DNA of 64,000 nt from Pseudomonas khavaziana (GCF_019145205.1 NZ_JAHSTT010000003.1:587046-651045), one strand, 5' to 3'; shown: positions 54,826 to 64,000, numbered from the stretch's first letter. The notes: generated by a model from the letters alone, not told the origin. A program made the numbers and translations.

Positions 54826-56184
54826 TTAGGTTCCGGCGATTAACTGCCGCGCTGCCTGGCTGTGATCAGCGATCAAGCCTTTCAGGTCCAGGCCTTCGAC
54901 TTGGCCGTCGATGACTCGCCACTGGCCGCCGATCATCACCCGATCTGCTCGATCCGCACCGCATAACAGCAGCGCTGAAATCGGATCGTGGCTGCCGGAG
55001 AACCGCAGCTCATCAAGCTTGAACAACGCCAAGTCAGCCTGTTTACCCACGGCCAATTCACCGATATCAGTACGCCCCAGTAGTTGCGCCGAGCCTTTGG
55101 TGGCCCAACCCAGCACGCCTTCGGGAGTGATTTTTTCCGCGCCGTAACGCAGGCGCTGGATATACAGGGCCTGGCGCGCTTCGAGGATCATGTTCGACGC
55201 GTCGTTGGAAGCGGAACCGTCCACGCCCAGGCCGATGGGCGCGCCGGCGGCGAGCAGATCCAGGGTCGGGCAGATGCCGGAGGCCAGGCGCATGTTCGAG
55301 CTTGGGCAGTGGCAGATGCCAGTACCGGCGGCGCCCAGGCGTGCGATTTCATCCGGGTTGAAGTGAATACCATGGGCCAGCCAGGTGCGTGGGCCGAGCC
55401 AGCCGACGCTGTCGAGGTAGTCCACGGTACGCAGGCCGAAACGTTGCAGGCAGAAGTCTTCCTCGTCGAGGGTTTCTGCCAAATGGGTGTGCAGGCGCAC
55501 ATCCAGGCGGTTGGCCAGCTCGGCGCTGGCTTGCATGATCTCGGGGGTGACCGAGAACGGCGAGCACGGCGCCAGGGCTATCTGGATCTGTGCACCGTCG
55601 CCACGCTGGTGGTATTCGCGGATCAGGCGCTGGCTGTCGTCGAGGATCACCTGGCCTTGTTGTACGGTCTGCTGCGGCGGCAGGCCGCCATCGGCTTCGC
55701 CCAGACTCATGGAGCCGCGGGTGAGCATGGCGCGCATGCCCAGTTCGCGCACGCTTTCTACCTGCACATCAATGGCGTTTTCCAGGCCATCGGGGAACAG
55801 GTAGTGGTGGTCGGCTGCGGTGGTGCAGCCTGAGAGCAGCAATTCAGCCAAGGCGACTTTGCTGGCCAGGGCAAGTTTTCCCGGGGTGAGCCGTGCCCAT
55901 ACCGGGTATAAGGTTTTCAACCAGGGAAACAACGGCTGGTTGACCACTGGGCCCCAGGCGCGGGTCAGGGTTTGATAGAAGTGGTGGTGGGTGTTAATCA
56001 GCCCGGGCAGGACCACATGCTCGCGAGCGTCGAACACCTGTGCACAGGGTTGTGCCGGTTCTTGGCCTTGGGCCAGCACTTCGGTGATCACACCGTCTTG
56101 CAGCACCAGGCCGCCGCGGGCATCAAGGCCGTTGGCAGTGAAAATCGCGAGAGGGTTTTTTAACCAGATACGGGTCGCAGGCAT
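54826..56184 (-). CDS. 8-oxoguanine deaminase (amidohydrolase family)
   Basis: A 452-residue Zn amidohydrolase. Metal-binding HxH appears in NTHHHFYQTLTRAWGP, and the other ligands in HTHLAET, HGIHFNPDE and GVDGSASND. The TRAWGPVVNQPLFPWL segment is characteristic of the branch represented by Pa0142 of P. aeruginosa, shown to convert 8-oxoguanine to urate. It may also accept guanine or isoguanine poorly. The ATG is at 56184. It belongs to the purine group of this region. Confidence 0.88.
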   Translation of the reverse strand: MPATRIWLKNPLAIFTANGLDARGGLVLQDGVITEVLAQGQEPAQPCAQVFDAREHVVLPGLINTHHHFYQTLTRAWGPVVNQPLFPWLKTLYPVWARLTPGKLALASKVALAELLLSGCTTAADHHYLFPDGLENAIDVQVESVRELGMRAMLTRGSMSLGEADGGLPPQQTVQQGQVILDDSQRLIREYHQRGDGAQIQIALAPCSPFSVTPEIMQASAELANRLDVRLHTHLAETLDEEDFCLQRFGLRTVDYLDSVGWLGPRTWLAHGIHFNPDEIARLGAAGTGICHCPSSNMRLASGICPTLDLLAAGAPIGLGVDGSASNDASNMILEARQALYIQRLRYGAEKITPEGVLGWATKGSAQLLGRTDIGELAVGKQADLALFKLDELRFSGSHDPISALLLCGADRADRVMIGGQWRVIDGQVEGLDLKGLIADHSQAARQLIAGT

Positions 56185-56285
56185 TGGCCGGCTCCTCTGA
56201 ATGATGGGTTCAGGTTTGCCAGCTCAGTGTTGCCCTGTCTGCTGATCCAGGGTCGCCGGGGAGGGCGAGGTGGGCAGTTTACCTC

Positions 56286-56385
56286 TGTAGGAGCGAGCTT
56301 GCTCGCGAAAATCGTCAACGATGACGCGGGCAGTCTGGCTTTAAGCAGTGCCTGGGCGTTCTTCGCGAGCAAGCTCGCTCCTACA
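56286..56385. repeat. REP doublet, second class, forward internal orientation
   Basis: TGTAGGAGCGAGCTTGCTCG and its inverse. The spacer begins CGTCAACGATGACGCG, one base different from the 17.9 and 24.7 kb copies. It lies between two minus-strand genes (SDR and 8-oxoguanine deaminase). Confidence 0.93.
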
Positions 56386-56394
56386 GTTGGGGGG

Positions 56395-57081
56395 CTACCA
56401 GGCGATGGTGTCGCCCTTGTAGTCCACGAAGTGGTGGCCGCCCTTGCCGGTGTAGGCATTTACCTGATCCACCAGGCCGCGCACGCTGGTGTCGACGTCG
56501 ATATGCGCATTTTCGCCGCCCATGTCGGTTTTCACCCAGCCCGGATGCATCGAAAGCACGGTCAGCTTGTGATCGCCCAGTTGGGTGATAAAGCTGTTGG
56601 TCATCGAATTAAGTGCAGCCTTGCTGGCCTTGTACAGCGCCAGGTCCGAACCGTCGGGAATGGTCACGCTGCCCAGTACCGAGCTCATGAAGGCCAGCAC
56701 ACCGGTGTCTTTGCGGATCTGCCCGACAAAGCGCTGGGCCAGGTTAATCGGTGCCACTGCGTTGGTGAAGAACAACTGGCCGACTTCCGCCAGGGTGGCG
56801 TGGCCGGGCTCCTGATTCGCCGGGCCCTTGACGCCAGCGTTGACGAACAGCAGGTCGAAGGTGCGGTCTTTCAGGCGTTGGGCCAGGGCGATCACGGCTT
56901 GCTGGTCGTCCATGTCCAACTTCTCGACCTGCACCGCTCCGACGGTTTTCAGCGCATCGGCTTTGTTCGGATCACGCACGGTGGCGGTCACGTCCCAGCC
57001 GTCCTGGAGCAATTGCTTGACCAGGCCAAGGCCCAGCCCGCGTGAGGCGCCGATGATCAGTGCAGTTTTTGGCGTAGACAT
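56395..57081 (-). CDS. Short-chain dehydrogenase/reductase
   Basis: A 228-residue SDR. The cofactor motif is GASRGLGLGL, the NAG motif is NAGVKGP, and the catalytic residues are the Ser in FMSSVLGS and Tyr/Lys in YKASK. The form resembles the CsgA/sniffer-like group of small SDRs. Substrate is unknown. The gene ends ten bases from a REP doublet; the IMPACT-family gene lies upstream on the same strand. Confidence 0.87.
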   Translation of the reverse strand: MSTPKTALIIGASRGLGLGLVKQLLQDGWDVTATVRDPNKADALKTVGAVQVEKLDMDDQQAVIALAQRLKDRTFDLLFVNAGVKGPANQEPGHATLAEVGQLFFTNAVAPINLAQRFVGQIRKDTGVLAFMSSVLGSVTIPDGSDLALYKASKAALNSMTNSFITQLGDHKLTVLSMHPGWVKTDMGGENAHIDVDTSVRGLVDQVNAYTGKGGHHFVDYKGDTIAW

Positions 57082-57137
57082 GAAAGGCTTCCTTTGAAAT
57101 CGCGGTTCAGGGAGTTCAGCACGTAACAGTAGCAGTT

Positions 57138-57719
57138 TCAGCGTTGCAGCAGGATGCGCCCACGGCTCAGGTCGGCGAGCTGGGCTTGTAGGGTGTCGAT
57201 GTGTGCCTCCCCCAGTGCAAGCTGCAGCTCCACGCCGTTGGCGGTGAAGGTTTCTTCCAGCACCAGGCCTGCGAGTTCAGCGACACGCAGCTTCACCAGG
57301 TTCAGCTCGGAAAACCCACAGGCGCAGCTCAGTGGCACGCGGCTGATCAGTTCGATGCGCTCGGCATTTTGCAGGCATTTGTTTGCACCGCCGCCATAAG
57401 CACGGGCCAGCCCGCCGGTACCCAGCTGGATGCCGCCGTACCAGCGGATTACCAGCACCGCGACCTGATCAAAGCCCTGTGCCTCGATGGCGGCAAGAAT
57501 CGGGCGCCCGGCGGTGCCACCTGGTTCGCCGTCATCGTTGCTGCGGTATTGGTCGGCCAGCTTCCAGGCCCAGCAGTTATGCGTGGCATTCAGGTCGCTG
57601 TATTGCTCGAAAAATGCCTGGGCGTCCTGCGGGCTGGTGATGGGTGCCGCCAGGGTGATAAAGCGGCTTTTGCGGATTTCTTCACGAAATTCGCAAAGGC
57701 CTGTCAGCGTAAAAGACAT
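57138..57719 (-). CDS. IMPACT/YigZ family protein
   Basis: A 193-residue protein of the UPF0029/IMPACT family. The conserved core reads SRFITLAAPI, then HNCWAWKL and DDGEPGGTAGRPIL, followed by VVRWYGG-like VIRWYGGIQLGTGGLARAYG; a C-terminal ferredoxin-like DUF1949 domain follows. Eukaryotic IMPACT modulates translation control; the role of the bacterial protein is not settled. It lies between the TetR-type regulator and SDR genes on the minus strand. Confidence 0.9.
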   Translation of the reverse strand: MSFTLTGLCEFREEIRKSRFITLAAPITSPQDAQAFFEQYSDLNATHNCWAWKLADQYRSNDDGEPGGTAGRPILAAIEAQGFDQVAVLVIRWYGGIQLGTGGLARAYGGGANKCLQNAERIELISRVPLSCACGFSELNLVKLRVAELAGLVLEETFTANGVELQLALGEAHIDTLQAQLADLSRGRILLQR

Positions 57720-57731
57720 AACTCGCTTCGT

Positions 57732-58391
57732 TTATTGGGCTGGCTTGATGCCGCAGCCTTTGAGGATGATCTGGATCAGATTGGTGCCAGCGTCTTCCAT
57801 GTCTTGCTTGGTCAGCTTGGTGCGACCGGTGACACGGCAGATCTGGGTGGCGAAGTCGGCGTAGTGCTGGGTGCTGCCCCACAGCAGGAAGATCAAGTGC
57901 ACCGGATCGACGGGGTCCATCTTGCCGGCGTCGATCCAGGCCTGGAACACCGCCGCCCGGCCACTGAACCAGGCGCGATAGTCCTGGCTGAAATATTCGG
58001 TGAGGCATTCGCCGCCGCTGATGATCTCCATGGCGAAGATCCGCGAGGCTTGTGGCTGGCGTCGCGAAAATTCCATCTTGGTGCGGATATAGCGCGTGAG
58101 CGCCACGGCAGGGTCGTCCTCGGCTGTCAGCGCGTTGAAGGTGCTGTCCCACAGTTCGAGGATATTGCTGAGTACCGCGATGTAAAGGCCCAGCTTGTTG
58201 CTGAAGTAGTAATGCAAGTTGGCCTTGGGCAACCCGGCACTGGCAGCAATGGTATTCATGCTGGTGCCTTTGTAGCCATGGCGGGCGAATTCATCTTCAG
58301 CAGCTTGGAGAATCGCTTGTTCGTTCTTTTGCCGAATGCGGCTGGCGGGTTTACCGGCGTGGTTGCTGTGGGCAGGAACTTCGAGGCTCAT
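57732..58391 (-). CDS. TetR-family regulator, RutR-like
   Basis: A 219-residue regulator. The TetR helix-turn-helix is at residues ~20–65 (ILQAAEDEFARHGYKGTSMNTIAASAGLPKANLHYYF). The C-terminal domain (RYIRTKMEFSRRQPQASRIFAMEIISGG) is of the YcdC/RutR type. RutR of E. coli senses uracil and thymine. Here it lies just after an NCS2 nucleobase permease gene on the same strand, which supports a nucleobase signal. The start ATG 58391 was chosen over an upstream one because the TetR domain begins soon after. Confidence 0.85.
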   Translation of the reverse strand: MSLEVPAHSNHAGKPASRIRQKNEQAILQAAEDEFARHGYKGTSMNTIAASAGLPKANLHYYFSNKLGLYIAVLSNILELWDSTFNALTAEDDPAVALTRYIRTKMEFSRRQPQASRIFAMEIISGGECLTEYFSQDYRAWFSGRAAVFQAWIDAGKMDPVDPVHLIFLLWGSTQHYADFATQICRVTGRTKLTKQDMEDAGTNLIQIILKGCGIKPAQ

Positions 58392-58478
58392 GGAGGTTTC
58401 CGTGCTGATCGATAGAGGCGACGTGTGCACAGATAACCCACCCTCAAGCCTCAGACAAGTCCCGATGCAATAAAACCG

Positions 58479-59873
58479 TCAAAGCGGTTCCAGGCTGTCG
58501 CGTTCTGGAGTGTGGTTTGCGGCAGTGGCGCTCGCCTTGGCTTCCGGCAGTAGCAGGCACAAGAGGATGGCGGTGAGGCCGCCGCTGGTGATGGCGGAGT
58601 CGAACAGGTTCTGCACCAGTGTTGGCATCAGGTGCAGCAGGTTGGGTTGGGCAGCGATACCCAGGCCGACGCCGAACGAGGTGGCGATGATCAGCATGCT
58701 GCGTCGGTCCAGCGGCGCCTGGGCAAGAATACGCACGCCGGCAGCGGCCACACTGCCGAACATCACCAGGGTTGCGCCGCCCAGCACTGGCTTGGGAATT
58801 TGCTGCAGCACGGCGCCGATCAGGGGAAACAGACCGAGACAGAACAGCAACGCGCCGATATATAAGCCGACGTAACGGCTGGCCACGCCGGTGAGTTGGA
58901 TCACGCCATTGTTCTGGGCGAAGGTGGTATTGGGGAAGGCGCTGAAGGTGGCGGCGATCATGCAGCTCACGCCATCGCCCAGTACGCCGCCCTTGAGTCG
59001 GTTTATATAAGAGGGGCCGTTGATCGGTTGGCGGGCAATCATGCAATTGGCAGTGAGGTCGCCGACGGTTTCGATACTGCTGATCAGATAAATCAGCGCT
59101 ACCGGCAGGAAGGCGCTCCAGTCGAAGTTGAAACCGAAGCGGAACGGCGTAGGCAGGCTGATCAGGGGCAGGTCAGGCAGGGCCTGGGGAGTGAGTTTGC
59201 CGCTGAACCAGGCGGCCAGGCTCCCCAGGGCCAGGCCGATGATGATCGCCGAGAGGCGCACCCATGGGGTATTGGAGCGGTTGAGCAGAATGATCGTCAG
59301 CACCACGAACAAGCCGAGCGCCAGGTTGGCGGGGGCGCCAAAGTCCGGTGCATTGAAACCGCCACCGAGGTCGGTGATGCCTACTTTGATCAGGCTGATG
59401 CCGATCAGCGTAATCACAATCCCTGTAACCAGGGGCGTGATGACTCGGCGCAGTTGGCCGATAAAGCGGCTCAGCACGATCTGTACCGCCGCGCCGAAGA
59501 AGCACACGCCGAAGATCATCGCCAGAATATCTTCCGGGCTACCGCCGCGTTGCTTCACCAGAAAGCCTGCTGACAGCACCGCGCCGAGAAACGCAAAGCT
59601 GGTGCCTTGCAGACAGATCATTCCGGCGCCGATACCAAACGGCCTGCGTGCCTGGATGAAAGTACCTACGCCCGAGACCATCAGCGCCATGCTGATCAGG
59701 TAGGGCAGGTGGGCGGTGAGGCCGAGGGTAGAGCCGATGATCAGCGGTGGGGTGATGATGCCGACGAACGCCGCCAGTACATGTTGCAGCGCTGCCAACA
59801 GTGCGGGCAGTGGTTTCGGGCGGTCGTTGAGGCCGTAGATCAGGTCGCTGGAGCTGGAGGATTGTGGGGGCAT
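58479..59873 (-). CDS. NCS2 nucleobase:cation symporter (xanthine/uracil permease)
   Basis: A 464-residue membrane protein of the NCS2/NAT family with about 14 segments. The family signature is visible as QNNGVIQLTGVASR, and the substrate-binding helix contains SSIETVGDLTANCMI. It resembles the xanthine/urate branch (XanP, UacT). Together with the adenine and 8-oxoguanine deaminases and the RutR-like regulator it suggests purine uptake and salvage. Confidence 0.9.
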   Translation of the reverse strand: MPPQSSSSSDLIYGLNDRPKPLPALLAALQHVLAAFVGIITPPLIIGSTLGLTAHLPYLISMALMVSGVGTFIQARRPFGIGAGMICLQGTSFAFLGAVLSAGFLVKQRGGSPEDILAMIFGVCFFGAAVQIVLSRFIGQLRRVITPLVTGIVITLIGISLIKVGITDLGGGFNAPDFGAPANLALGLFVVLTIILLNRSNTPWVRLSAIIIGLALGSLAAWFSGKLTPQALPDLPLISLPTPFRFGFNFDWSAFLPVALIYLISSIETVGDLTANCMIARQPINGPSYINRLKGGVLGDGVSCMIAATFSAFPNTTFAQNNGVIQLTGVASRYVGLYIGALLFCLGLFPLIGAVLQQIPKPVLGGATLVMFGSVAAAGVRILAQAPLDRRSMLIIATSFGVGLGIAAQPNLLHLMPTLVQNLFDSAITSGGLTAILLCLLLPEAKASATAANHTPERDSLEPL

Positions 59874-59960
59874 GGCGGGTTAACTCGAGGCGAACGGTTC
59901 AAGGTCCCTGTGCCTTGCAAAAAGCTGTCCACCTGCTCAACTTTTACTTCGAGGCCCGTT

Positions 59961-60881
59961 TTAGCGGGTTGCGGCCAGGCTTTCCAGGAAGCTTTCCAGC
60001 ACCAAATGAGGGCGGCGGCCCTTGCGTGTGACCGATGCCAGGCTCAAATCGTAAAAACGTGTAGCCGGTTTCAGTGCGCGCAGTCGGCCTTGTTGCACCC
60101 ACAGGCTGGCGTAGTGGTCGGGCAAGTAGCCGATGTAGCGGCCGGTAAGGATCAGGAACGCCATGCCTTCACGGTCCGAAGCGCTGGCGGTGCAGTTTAG
60201 CGCCTGGTAGTGGGCCTGGATCTGCGCGGGCAGGCGGAAGGTCGGAGCGATGGCGTCCTGGTCGTCGATGCGTTCGTCTTCCAGCTGTTTGTTATCGGCA
60301 TAAAACAATGGGTGGCCGACTGCGCAGTAGAGTAGCGAGCGTTCGCTGTACAGCGGTTGGTATTCCAGGCCAGACAGCGCGCTGGCCTGGGGCACCACGC
60401 CGACGTGCAAGCGTCCGTCGAGCACACCTTGCTCCACTTCATTGGGGGCGATCATGCGGATCTGGATCTGCACATCCGGGCCTCGCTCCTTCAATTGCGC
60501 CAGTGCATGGGTGATGCGCATATGGGGCAGGGTGACGAGGTTGTCGGTAAGGCCGATGATCAATTCACCGCGCAGGTGCTGGTGCAGGCCGTTGACTTCA
60601 GTGCGAAAGCTCTCCAGGGCACTCAATAACTGCAGGGCTGACTGATAAACCTCGCGACCTTCCTCGGTCAGGGAAAACCCGGCGCGGCCGCGTTGGCAGA
60701 GCCTTAGCCCGAGGCGCTGCTCAAGGTCGCTCATCTGTTGGCTGATGGCCGAGCGGCCAATACCGAGTACGGCTTCTGCCGCCGAGAAGCCGCCGCACTC
60801 CACCACGCTGCGAAAAATGCGCAACAAGCGAATATCAAAATCGCTGACTTGCGCCAGAGGGTCGGGACGACGGCTGCTCAT
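59961..60881 (-). CDS. bauR: LysR-family activator of beta-alanine catabolism
   Basis: A 306-residue LysR regulator. The helix-turn-helix is at residues ~16–75 (FRSVVECGGFSAAEAVLGIGRSA). The effector domain follows (LIIGLTDNLVTLPHMRITHAL). It is divergent from bauA with a 125-base gap, as in P. aeruginosa where PA0133 (BauR) activates the bau genes in response to beta-alanine. Assignment of the symbol rests on this position. Confidence 0.86.
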   Translation of the reverse strand: MSSRRPDPLAQVSDFDIRLLRIFRSVVECGGFSAAEAVLGIGRSAISQQMSDLEQRLGLRLCQRGRAGFSLTEEGREVYQSALQLLSALESFRTEVNGLHQHLRGELIIGLTDNLVTLPHMRITHALAQLKERGPDVQIQIRMIAPNEVEQGVLDGRLHVGVVPQASALSGLEYQPLYSERSLLYCAVGHPLFYADNKQLEDERIDDQDAIAPTFRLPAQIQAHYQALNCTASASDREGMAFLILTGRYIGYLPDHYASLWVQQGRLRALKPATRFYDLSLASVTRKGRRPHLVLESFLESLAATR

Positions 60882-61006
60882 AGTTTAGTGAAGTCCTGAC
60901 TGAAGGTTAGAAGAGTTGAATTTCATCGACTTTATCCCCGTGGCAATTTAGCTGCAACCACGCTTTCCGATCCCGACGCTGCCTTTTGCCTTGCGAGGTT
61001 TTGCTG

Positions 61007-62356
61007 ATGAACATGCCCGAAAACGCCCCATCGTCCCTGGCCAGCCAACTTAAGCTGGATGCGCACTGGATGCCCTACACCGCCAACCGTAACTTCCAGC
61101 GCGACCCGCGCCTGATCGTGGCCGCCGAAGGCAGTTGGTTGACCGATGACAAGGGGCGCAAGATCTACGATTCGTTGTCGGGGTTGTGGACCTGTGGCGC
61201 CGGGCATACGCGCAAGGAAATCCAGGAAGCCGTGGCCAAGCAATTGGGCACCTTGGACTACTCTCCAGGCTTCCAATACGGTCATCCGTTGTCTTTCCAG
61301 CTGGCGGAAAAGATTACCGACTTGACACCAGGCAACCTGAATCACGTGTTCTTCACCGACTCCGGCTCCGAGTGTGCCGATACCGCAGTGAAGATGGTGC
61401 GCGCCTACTGGCGCCTGAAAGGCCAGGCCACCAAGACCAAGATGATCGGGCGCGCCCGCGGCTACCACGGTGTGAATATCGCCGGTACCAGCCTGGGCGG
61501 CGTCAACGGTAACCGTAAGTTGTTTGGCCAGGCGATGATGGATGTCGACCATCTGCCTCACACCTTGCTGGCGAGCAATGCGTTCTCCCGGGGGATGCCG
61601 GAGCAGGGCGGTATTGCACTGGCCGATGAATTGCTCAAGTTGATCGAGCTGCATGACGCGTCGAACATCGCGGCAGTGTTTGTCGAGCCGATGGCCGGTT
61701 CCGCTGGCGTGCTGGTGCCGCCACAGGGTTACCTCAAGCGTCTGCGTGAGATTTGCGATCAGCACAATATCCTGTTGGTGTTCGACGAAGTGATCACTGG
61801 TTTCGGCCGTACCGGCTCGATGTTCGGTGCCGACAGCTTCGGCGTGACCCCGGACCTGATGTGCGTCGCCAAGCAAGTCACCAATGGCGCGATCCCGATG
61901 GGCGCGGTGATTGCGAGCAGCGAGATCTATCAGACCTTCATGAACCAGGCGACGCCGGAGTACGCCGTGGAATTCCCCCACGGTTACACCTACTCGGCGC
62001 ACCCGGTGGCTTGCGCGGCTGGCCTGGCGGCATTAGACCTGTTGCAGAAGGAAAACCTGGTGCAGCGCGTAGCCGAAGTCGCACCGCACTTTGAGAATGC
62101 GCTGCACGGTCTGAAGGGCAGCAAGAACGTGATCGACATCCGTAACTACGGTCTGGCCGGTGCGATCCAGATTGCCCCGCGTGACGGGGATGCCATCGTG
62201 CGGCCATTCGAGGCTGGCATGGCCTTGTGGAAAGCCGGTTTCTACGTGCGCTTTGGCGGTGACACCCTGCAGTTCGGGCCAACGTTCAACAGCAAGCCGC
62301 AGGACCTGGATCGTCTGTTTGACGCGGTCGGCGAAGTGCTGAACAAGATCGACTGA
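61007..62356 (+). CDS. bauA: Beta-alanine:pyruvate aminotransferase
   Basis: A 449-residue class III omega-transaminase that moves the amino group of beta-alanine to pyruvate, yielding malonate semialdehyde. The PLP Lys is Lys289 in VAKQVTNGAIPMG; LVFDEVITGFGRTG holds the PLP-binding Asp, and GYTYSAHPVACAAGL is also typical. The ATG at 61007 follows GAGGTTTTGCTG. It forms an operon with bauC 39 bases downstream. Confidence 0.93.
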   Translation: MNMPENAPSSLASQLKLDAHWMPYTANRNFQRDPRLIVAAEGSWLTDDKGRKIYDSLSGLWTCGAGHTRKEIQEAVAKQLGTLDYSPGFQYGHPLSFQLAEKITDLTPGNLNHVFFTDSGSECADTAVKMVRAYWRLKGQATKTKMIGRARGYHGVNIAGTSLGGVNGNRKLFGQAMMDVDHLPHTLLASNAFSRGMPEQGGIALADELLKLIELHDASNIAAVFVEPMAGSAGVLVPPQGYLKRLREICDQHNILLVFDEVITGFGRTGSMFGADSFGVTPDLMCVAKQVTNGAIPMGAVIASSEIYQTFMNQATPEYAVEFPHGYTYSAHPVACAAGLAALDLLQKENLVQRVAEVAPHFENALHGLKGSKNVIDIRNYGLAGAIQIAPRDGDAIVRPFEAGMALWKAGFYVRFGGDTLQFGPTFNSKPQDLDRLFDAVGEVLNKID

Positions 62357-62395
62357 TTTCTCCTTCTATATAGAACAATTTTTCAGGAGCCCTGC

Positions 62396-63889
62396 ATGAG
62401 CCTTATCCAGCATTTGATCAACGGCCAGTTGGTCAGCGACAGCGTTCGTACCGCCGATGTGTACAACCCATCTACTGGCCAGGTGATTCACCAGGTGCCG
62501 TTGGCCAGTCGCGAAACCATTCAAAGTGCGATCGACTCGGCCAAGGCGGCATTTCCGGCCTGGCGTAATACGCCGCCGGCCAAGCGTGCGCAGGTGATGT
62601 TCCGTTTCAAGCAATTGCTGGAGCAGAACGAAGCGCGTATCTCGCAGTTGATCAGCGAAGAACACGGCAAGACTTTGGAAGACGCCGCGGGCGAGCTCAA
62701 GCGCGGGATTGAGAACGTGGAGTACGCGTGCTCGGCACCGGAGATTCTCAAGGGTGAGTACAGCCGCAACGTTGGGCCGAACATTGATGCGTGGTCGGAC
62801 TTCCAGCCGTTGGGCGTAGTGGCAGGGATTACGCCATTCAACTTCCCGGCCATGGTGCCGTTGTGGATGTACCCGCTGGCGATTGTGTGCGGTAACTGTT
62901 TCATCCTGAAGCCGTCCGAGCGTGATCCGAGTTCGACGCTGCTGATCGCGCAGCTGTTGCAGGAAGCTGGCTTGCCTAAAGGTGTACTGAGTGTGGTGCA
63001 CGGCGACAAGGGCGCGGTTGATGCATTGATCGAAGCGCCGGAAGTAAAAGCCTTGAGCTTTGTAGGCTCGACGCCGATTGCCGAGTACATCTATTCCGAA
63101 GCGACCAGGCGCGGCAAGCGCGTACAAGCGTTGGGCGGGGCGAAGAATCACGCCGTGCTGATGCCGGATGCAGATCTGGATAATGCCGTGAGTGCCTTGA
63201 TGGGCGCGGCCTATGGTTCCTGTGGTGAGCGTTGCATGGCGATTTCGGTGGCTGTGTGCGTCGGCGACCAAGTGGCGGATGCGTTGATCGCCAAGTTGGT
63301 GCCGCAGGTCAAGGCGTTGAAAATTGGTGCGGGCACCTCTTGCGGTCTGGATATGGGGCCATTGGTGACGGGCCAGGCGCGGGATAAGGTCAGTGGCTAC
63401 ATAGAAGAAGGTGTGGCTGCGGGTGCGGAGTTGGTGGTTGATGGTCGCGGCTTGAGCATCGCCGGGCATGAACAAGGGTTCTTTCTCGGCGGCAGCCTGT
63501 TCGATCGCGTGACCCCTGAGATGCGCATCTATAAAGAAGAAATCTTCGGGCCGGTGCTGTGTGTGGTGCGAGTCGACAGCCTGGAAGCTGCAATGCAACT
63601 GATCAATGATCACGAATATGGCAATGGCACCTGCATCTTCACCCGTGATGGTGAGGCGGCGCGGCTGTTCTGTGACGAGATTGAAGTGGGCATGGTGGGG
63701 GTCAATGTGCCGCTGCCGGTTCCGGTTGCCTATCACAGCTTTGGTGGTTGGAAGCGCTCGCTGTTTGGCGATCTGCATGCCTATGGGCCGGACGGGGTGC
63801 GTTTCTACACCCGTCGCAAGGCGATTACCCAGCGTTGGCCGCAACGGGCTAGCCATGAAGCGTCGCAGTTCGCCTTTCCTAGCCTGTAA
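62396..63889 (+). CDS. bauC: Malonate/methylmalonate-semialdehyde dehydrogenase (CoA-acylating)
   Basis: A 497-residue aldehyde dehydrogenase of the MmsA branch. It converts malonate semialdehyde, made by BauA, to acetyl-CoA with NAD+ and CoA. The catalytic Cys is Cys280 in GSCGERCMA, and the cofactor segment contains ITPFNFPAMVPLWMYP. The ribosome site is CAGGAGCCCTGC. Co-operonic position after bauA supports BauC rather than the valine-pathway MmsA; both reactions are possible. Confidence 0.9.
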   Translation: MSLIQHLINGQLVSDSVRTADVYNPSTGQVIHQVPLASRETIQSAIDSAKAAFPAWRNTPPAKRAQVMFRFKQLLEQNEARISQLISEEHGKTLEDAAGELKRGIENVEYACSAPEILKGEYSRNVGPNIDAWSDFQPLGVVAGITPFNFPAMVPLWMYPLAIVCGNCFILKPSERDPSSTLLIAQLLQEAGLPKGVLSVVHGDKGAVDALIEAPEVKALSFVGSTPIAEYIYSEATRRGKRVQALGGAKNHAVLMPDADLDNAVSALMGAAYGSCGERCMAISVAVCVGDQVADALIAKLVPQVKALKIGAGTSCGLDMGPLVTGQARDKVSGYIEEGVAAGAELVVDGRGLSIAGHEQGFFLGGSLFDRVTPEMRIYKEEIFGPVLCVVRVDSLEAAMQLINDHEYGNGTCIFTRDGEAARLFCDEIEVGMVGVNVPLPVPVAYHSFGGWKRSLFGDLHAYGPDGVRFYTRRKAITQRWPQRASHEASQFAFPSL

Positions 63890-63902
63890 GGCTCGGTAAG
63901 TG

Positions 63903-63936
63903 GAAAGCCGGCTCCTGGGGCCGGCTTTCGCGTTTT
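63903..63936 (+). terminator. Rho-independent terminator after bauC
   Basis: GAAAGCCGGC and GCCGGCTTTC form a perfect ten-pair stem with a seven-base loop, followed by GCGTTTT. It lies 14 bases after the bauC stop, so the bauA–bauC transcript probably ends here. Confidence 0.85.
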
Positions 63937-64000
63937 CGGGGCTTTTTTGACCCATATGACAGAAATGTGAAAAAGAAGGTTGACGGCAGATTCTGGAAGC

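Overview
The window is a stretch of chromosome from a Pseudomonas of the P. fluorescens group. The evidence is the gene content and order: gcbA–DUF2333–NUDIX–SUI1–speA, the pprA/pprB-controlled Flp/Tad pilus locus, copA–cueR, and bauR/bauA/bauC all resemble known Pseudomonas blocks. The many REP doublets carry the 16-mer GTGGGAGGGGGCTTGC, which I recall as the group I REP of P. fluorescens SBW25. There is no prophage, plasmid backbone, CRISPR array, rRNA or tRNA gene that I can see. Function calls come from reading motifs and from memory of the families; no database search was possible.

Layout. 1–6.0 kb: 3' part of a GcbA-type diguanylate cyclase (minus), then DUF2333, NUDIX hydrolase, YciH/SUI1 and arginine decarboxylase SpeA (plus). 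6.1–15.5 kb: a MATE exporter, then the alpha-2-macroglobulin lipoprotein and its usual partner PbpC, with a small membrane protein between them. 15.6–17.9 kb: MazG-like pyrophosphohydrolase, CmoM tRNA methyltransferase and two tandem DUF4136 lipoproteins. 18.1–33.2 kb: the Flp/Tad pilus island. It holds tadG, the sensor kinase PprA, a TadE/F pseudopilin, prepilin peptidase FppA, response regulator PprB, and the minus-strand operon rcpC-rcpA-tadZ-tadA-tadB-tadC-tadD-DUF3613. The Flp pilin diverges from rcpC and is followed by an extra single-domain response regulator. 33.9–37.5 kb: a two-partner-secretion type outer membrane transporter next to a Gly-rich, collagen-like repeat lipoprotein.

37.8–45.9 kb: a beta-oxidation-like set (MaoC, FabG-type reductase, thiolase), a RIO-type kinase, and a copper module (cueR, copA, an unknown periplasmic protein, copZ) with two recognisable CueR operators. 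46.1–52.3 kb: Bcr/CflA exporter, a 60-residue protein, a LysR-controlled oxidoreductase/monooxygenase pair, a winged-helix regulator and an MFS transporter. 52.4–59.9 kb: a nucleobase-oriented group (adenine deaminase, 8-oxoguanine deaminase, NCS2 permease, RutR-like TetR regulator) mixed with a Ca2+/H+ antiporter, an SDR and an IMPACT-family protein. 59.9–64 kb: bauR, bauA and bauC for beta-alanine catabolism, closed by a hairpin terminator.

The most interesting part is 18–37.6 kb. The Tad pilus genes, the PprA/PprB pair, the orphan receiver and the TpsB/repeat-lipoprotein pair look like one surface-adhesion module. The promoter regions of rcpC and of the repeat lipoprotein share three short motifs in the same order and orientation, which suggests one regulator for both. 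Two families of REP doublets (seven and five copies, some broken) punctuate the intergenic regions, and a composite repeat island fills 33.2–33.85 kb.
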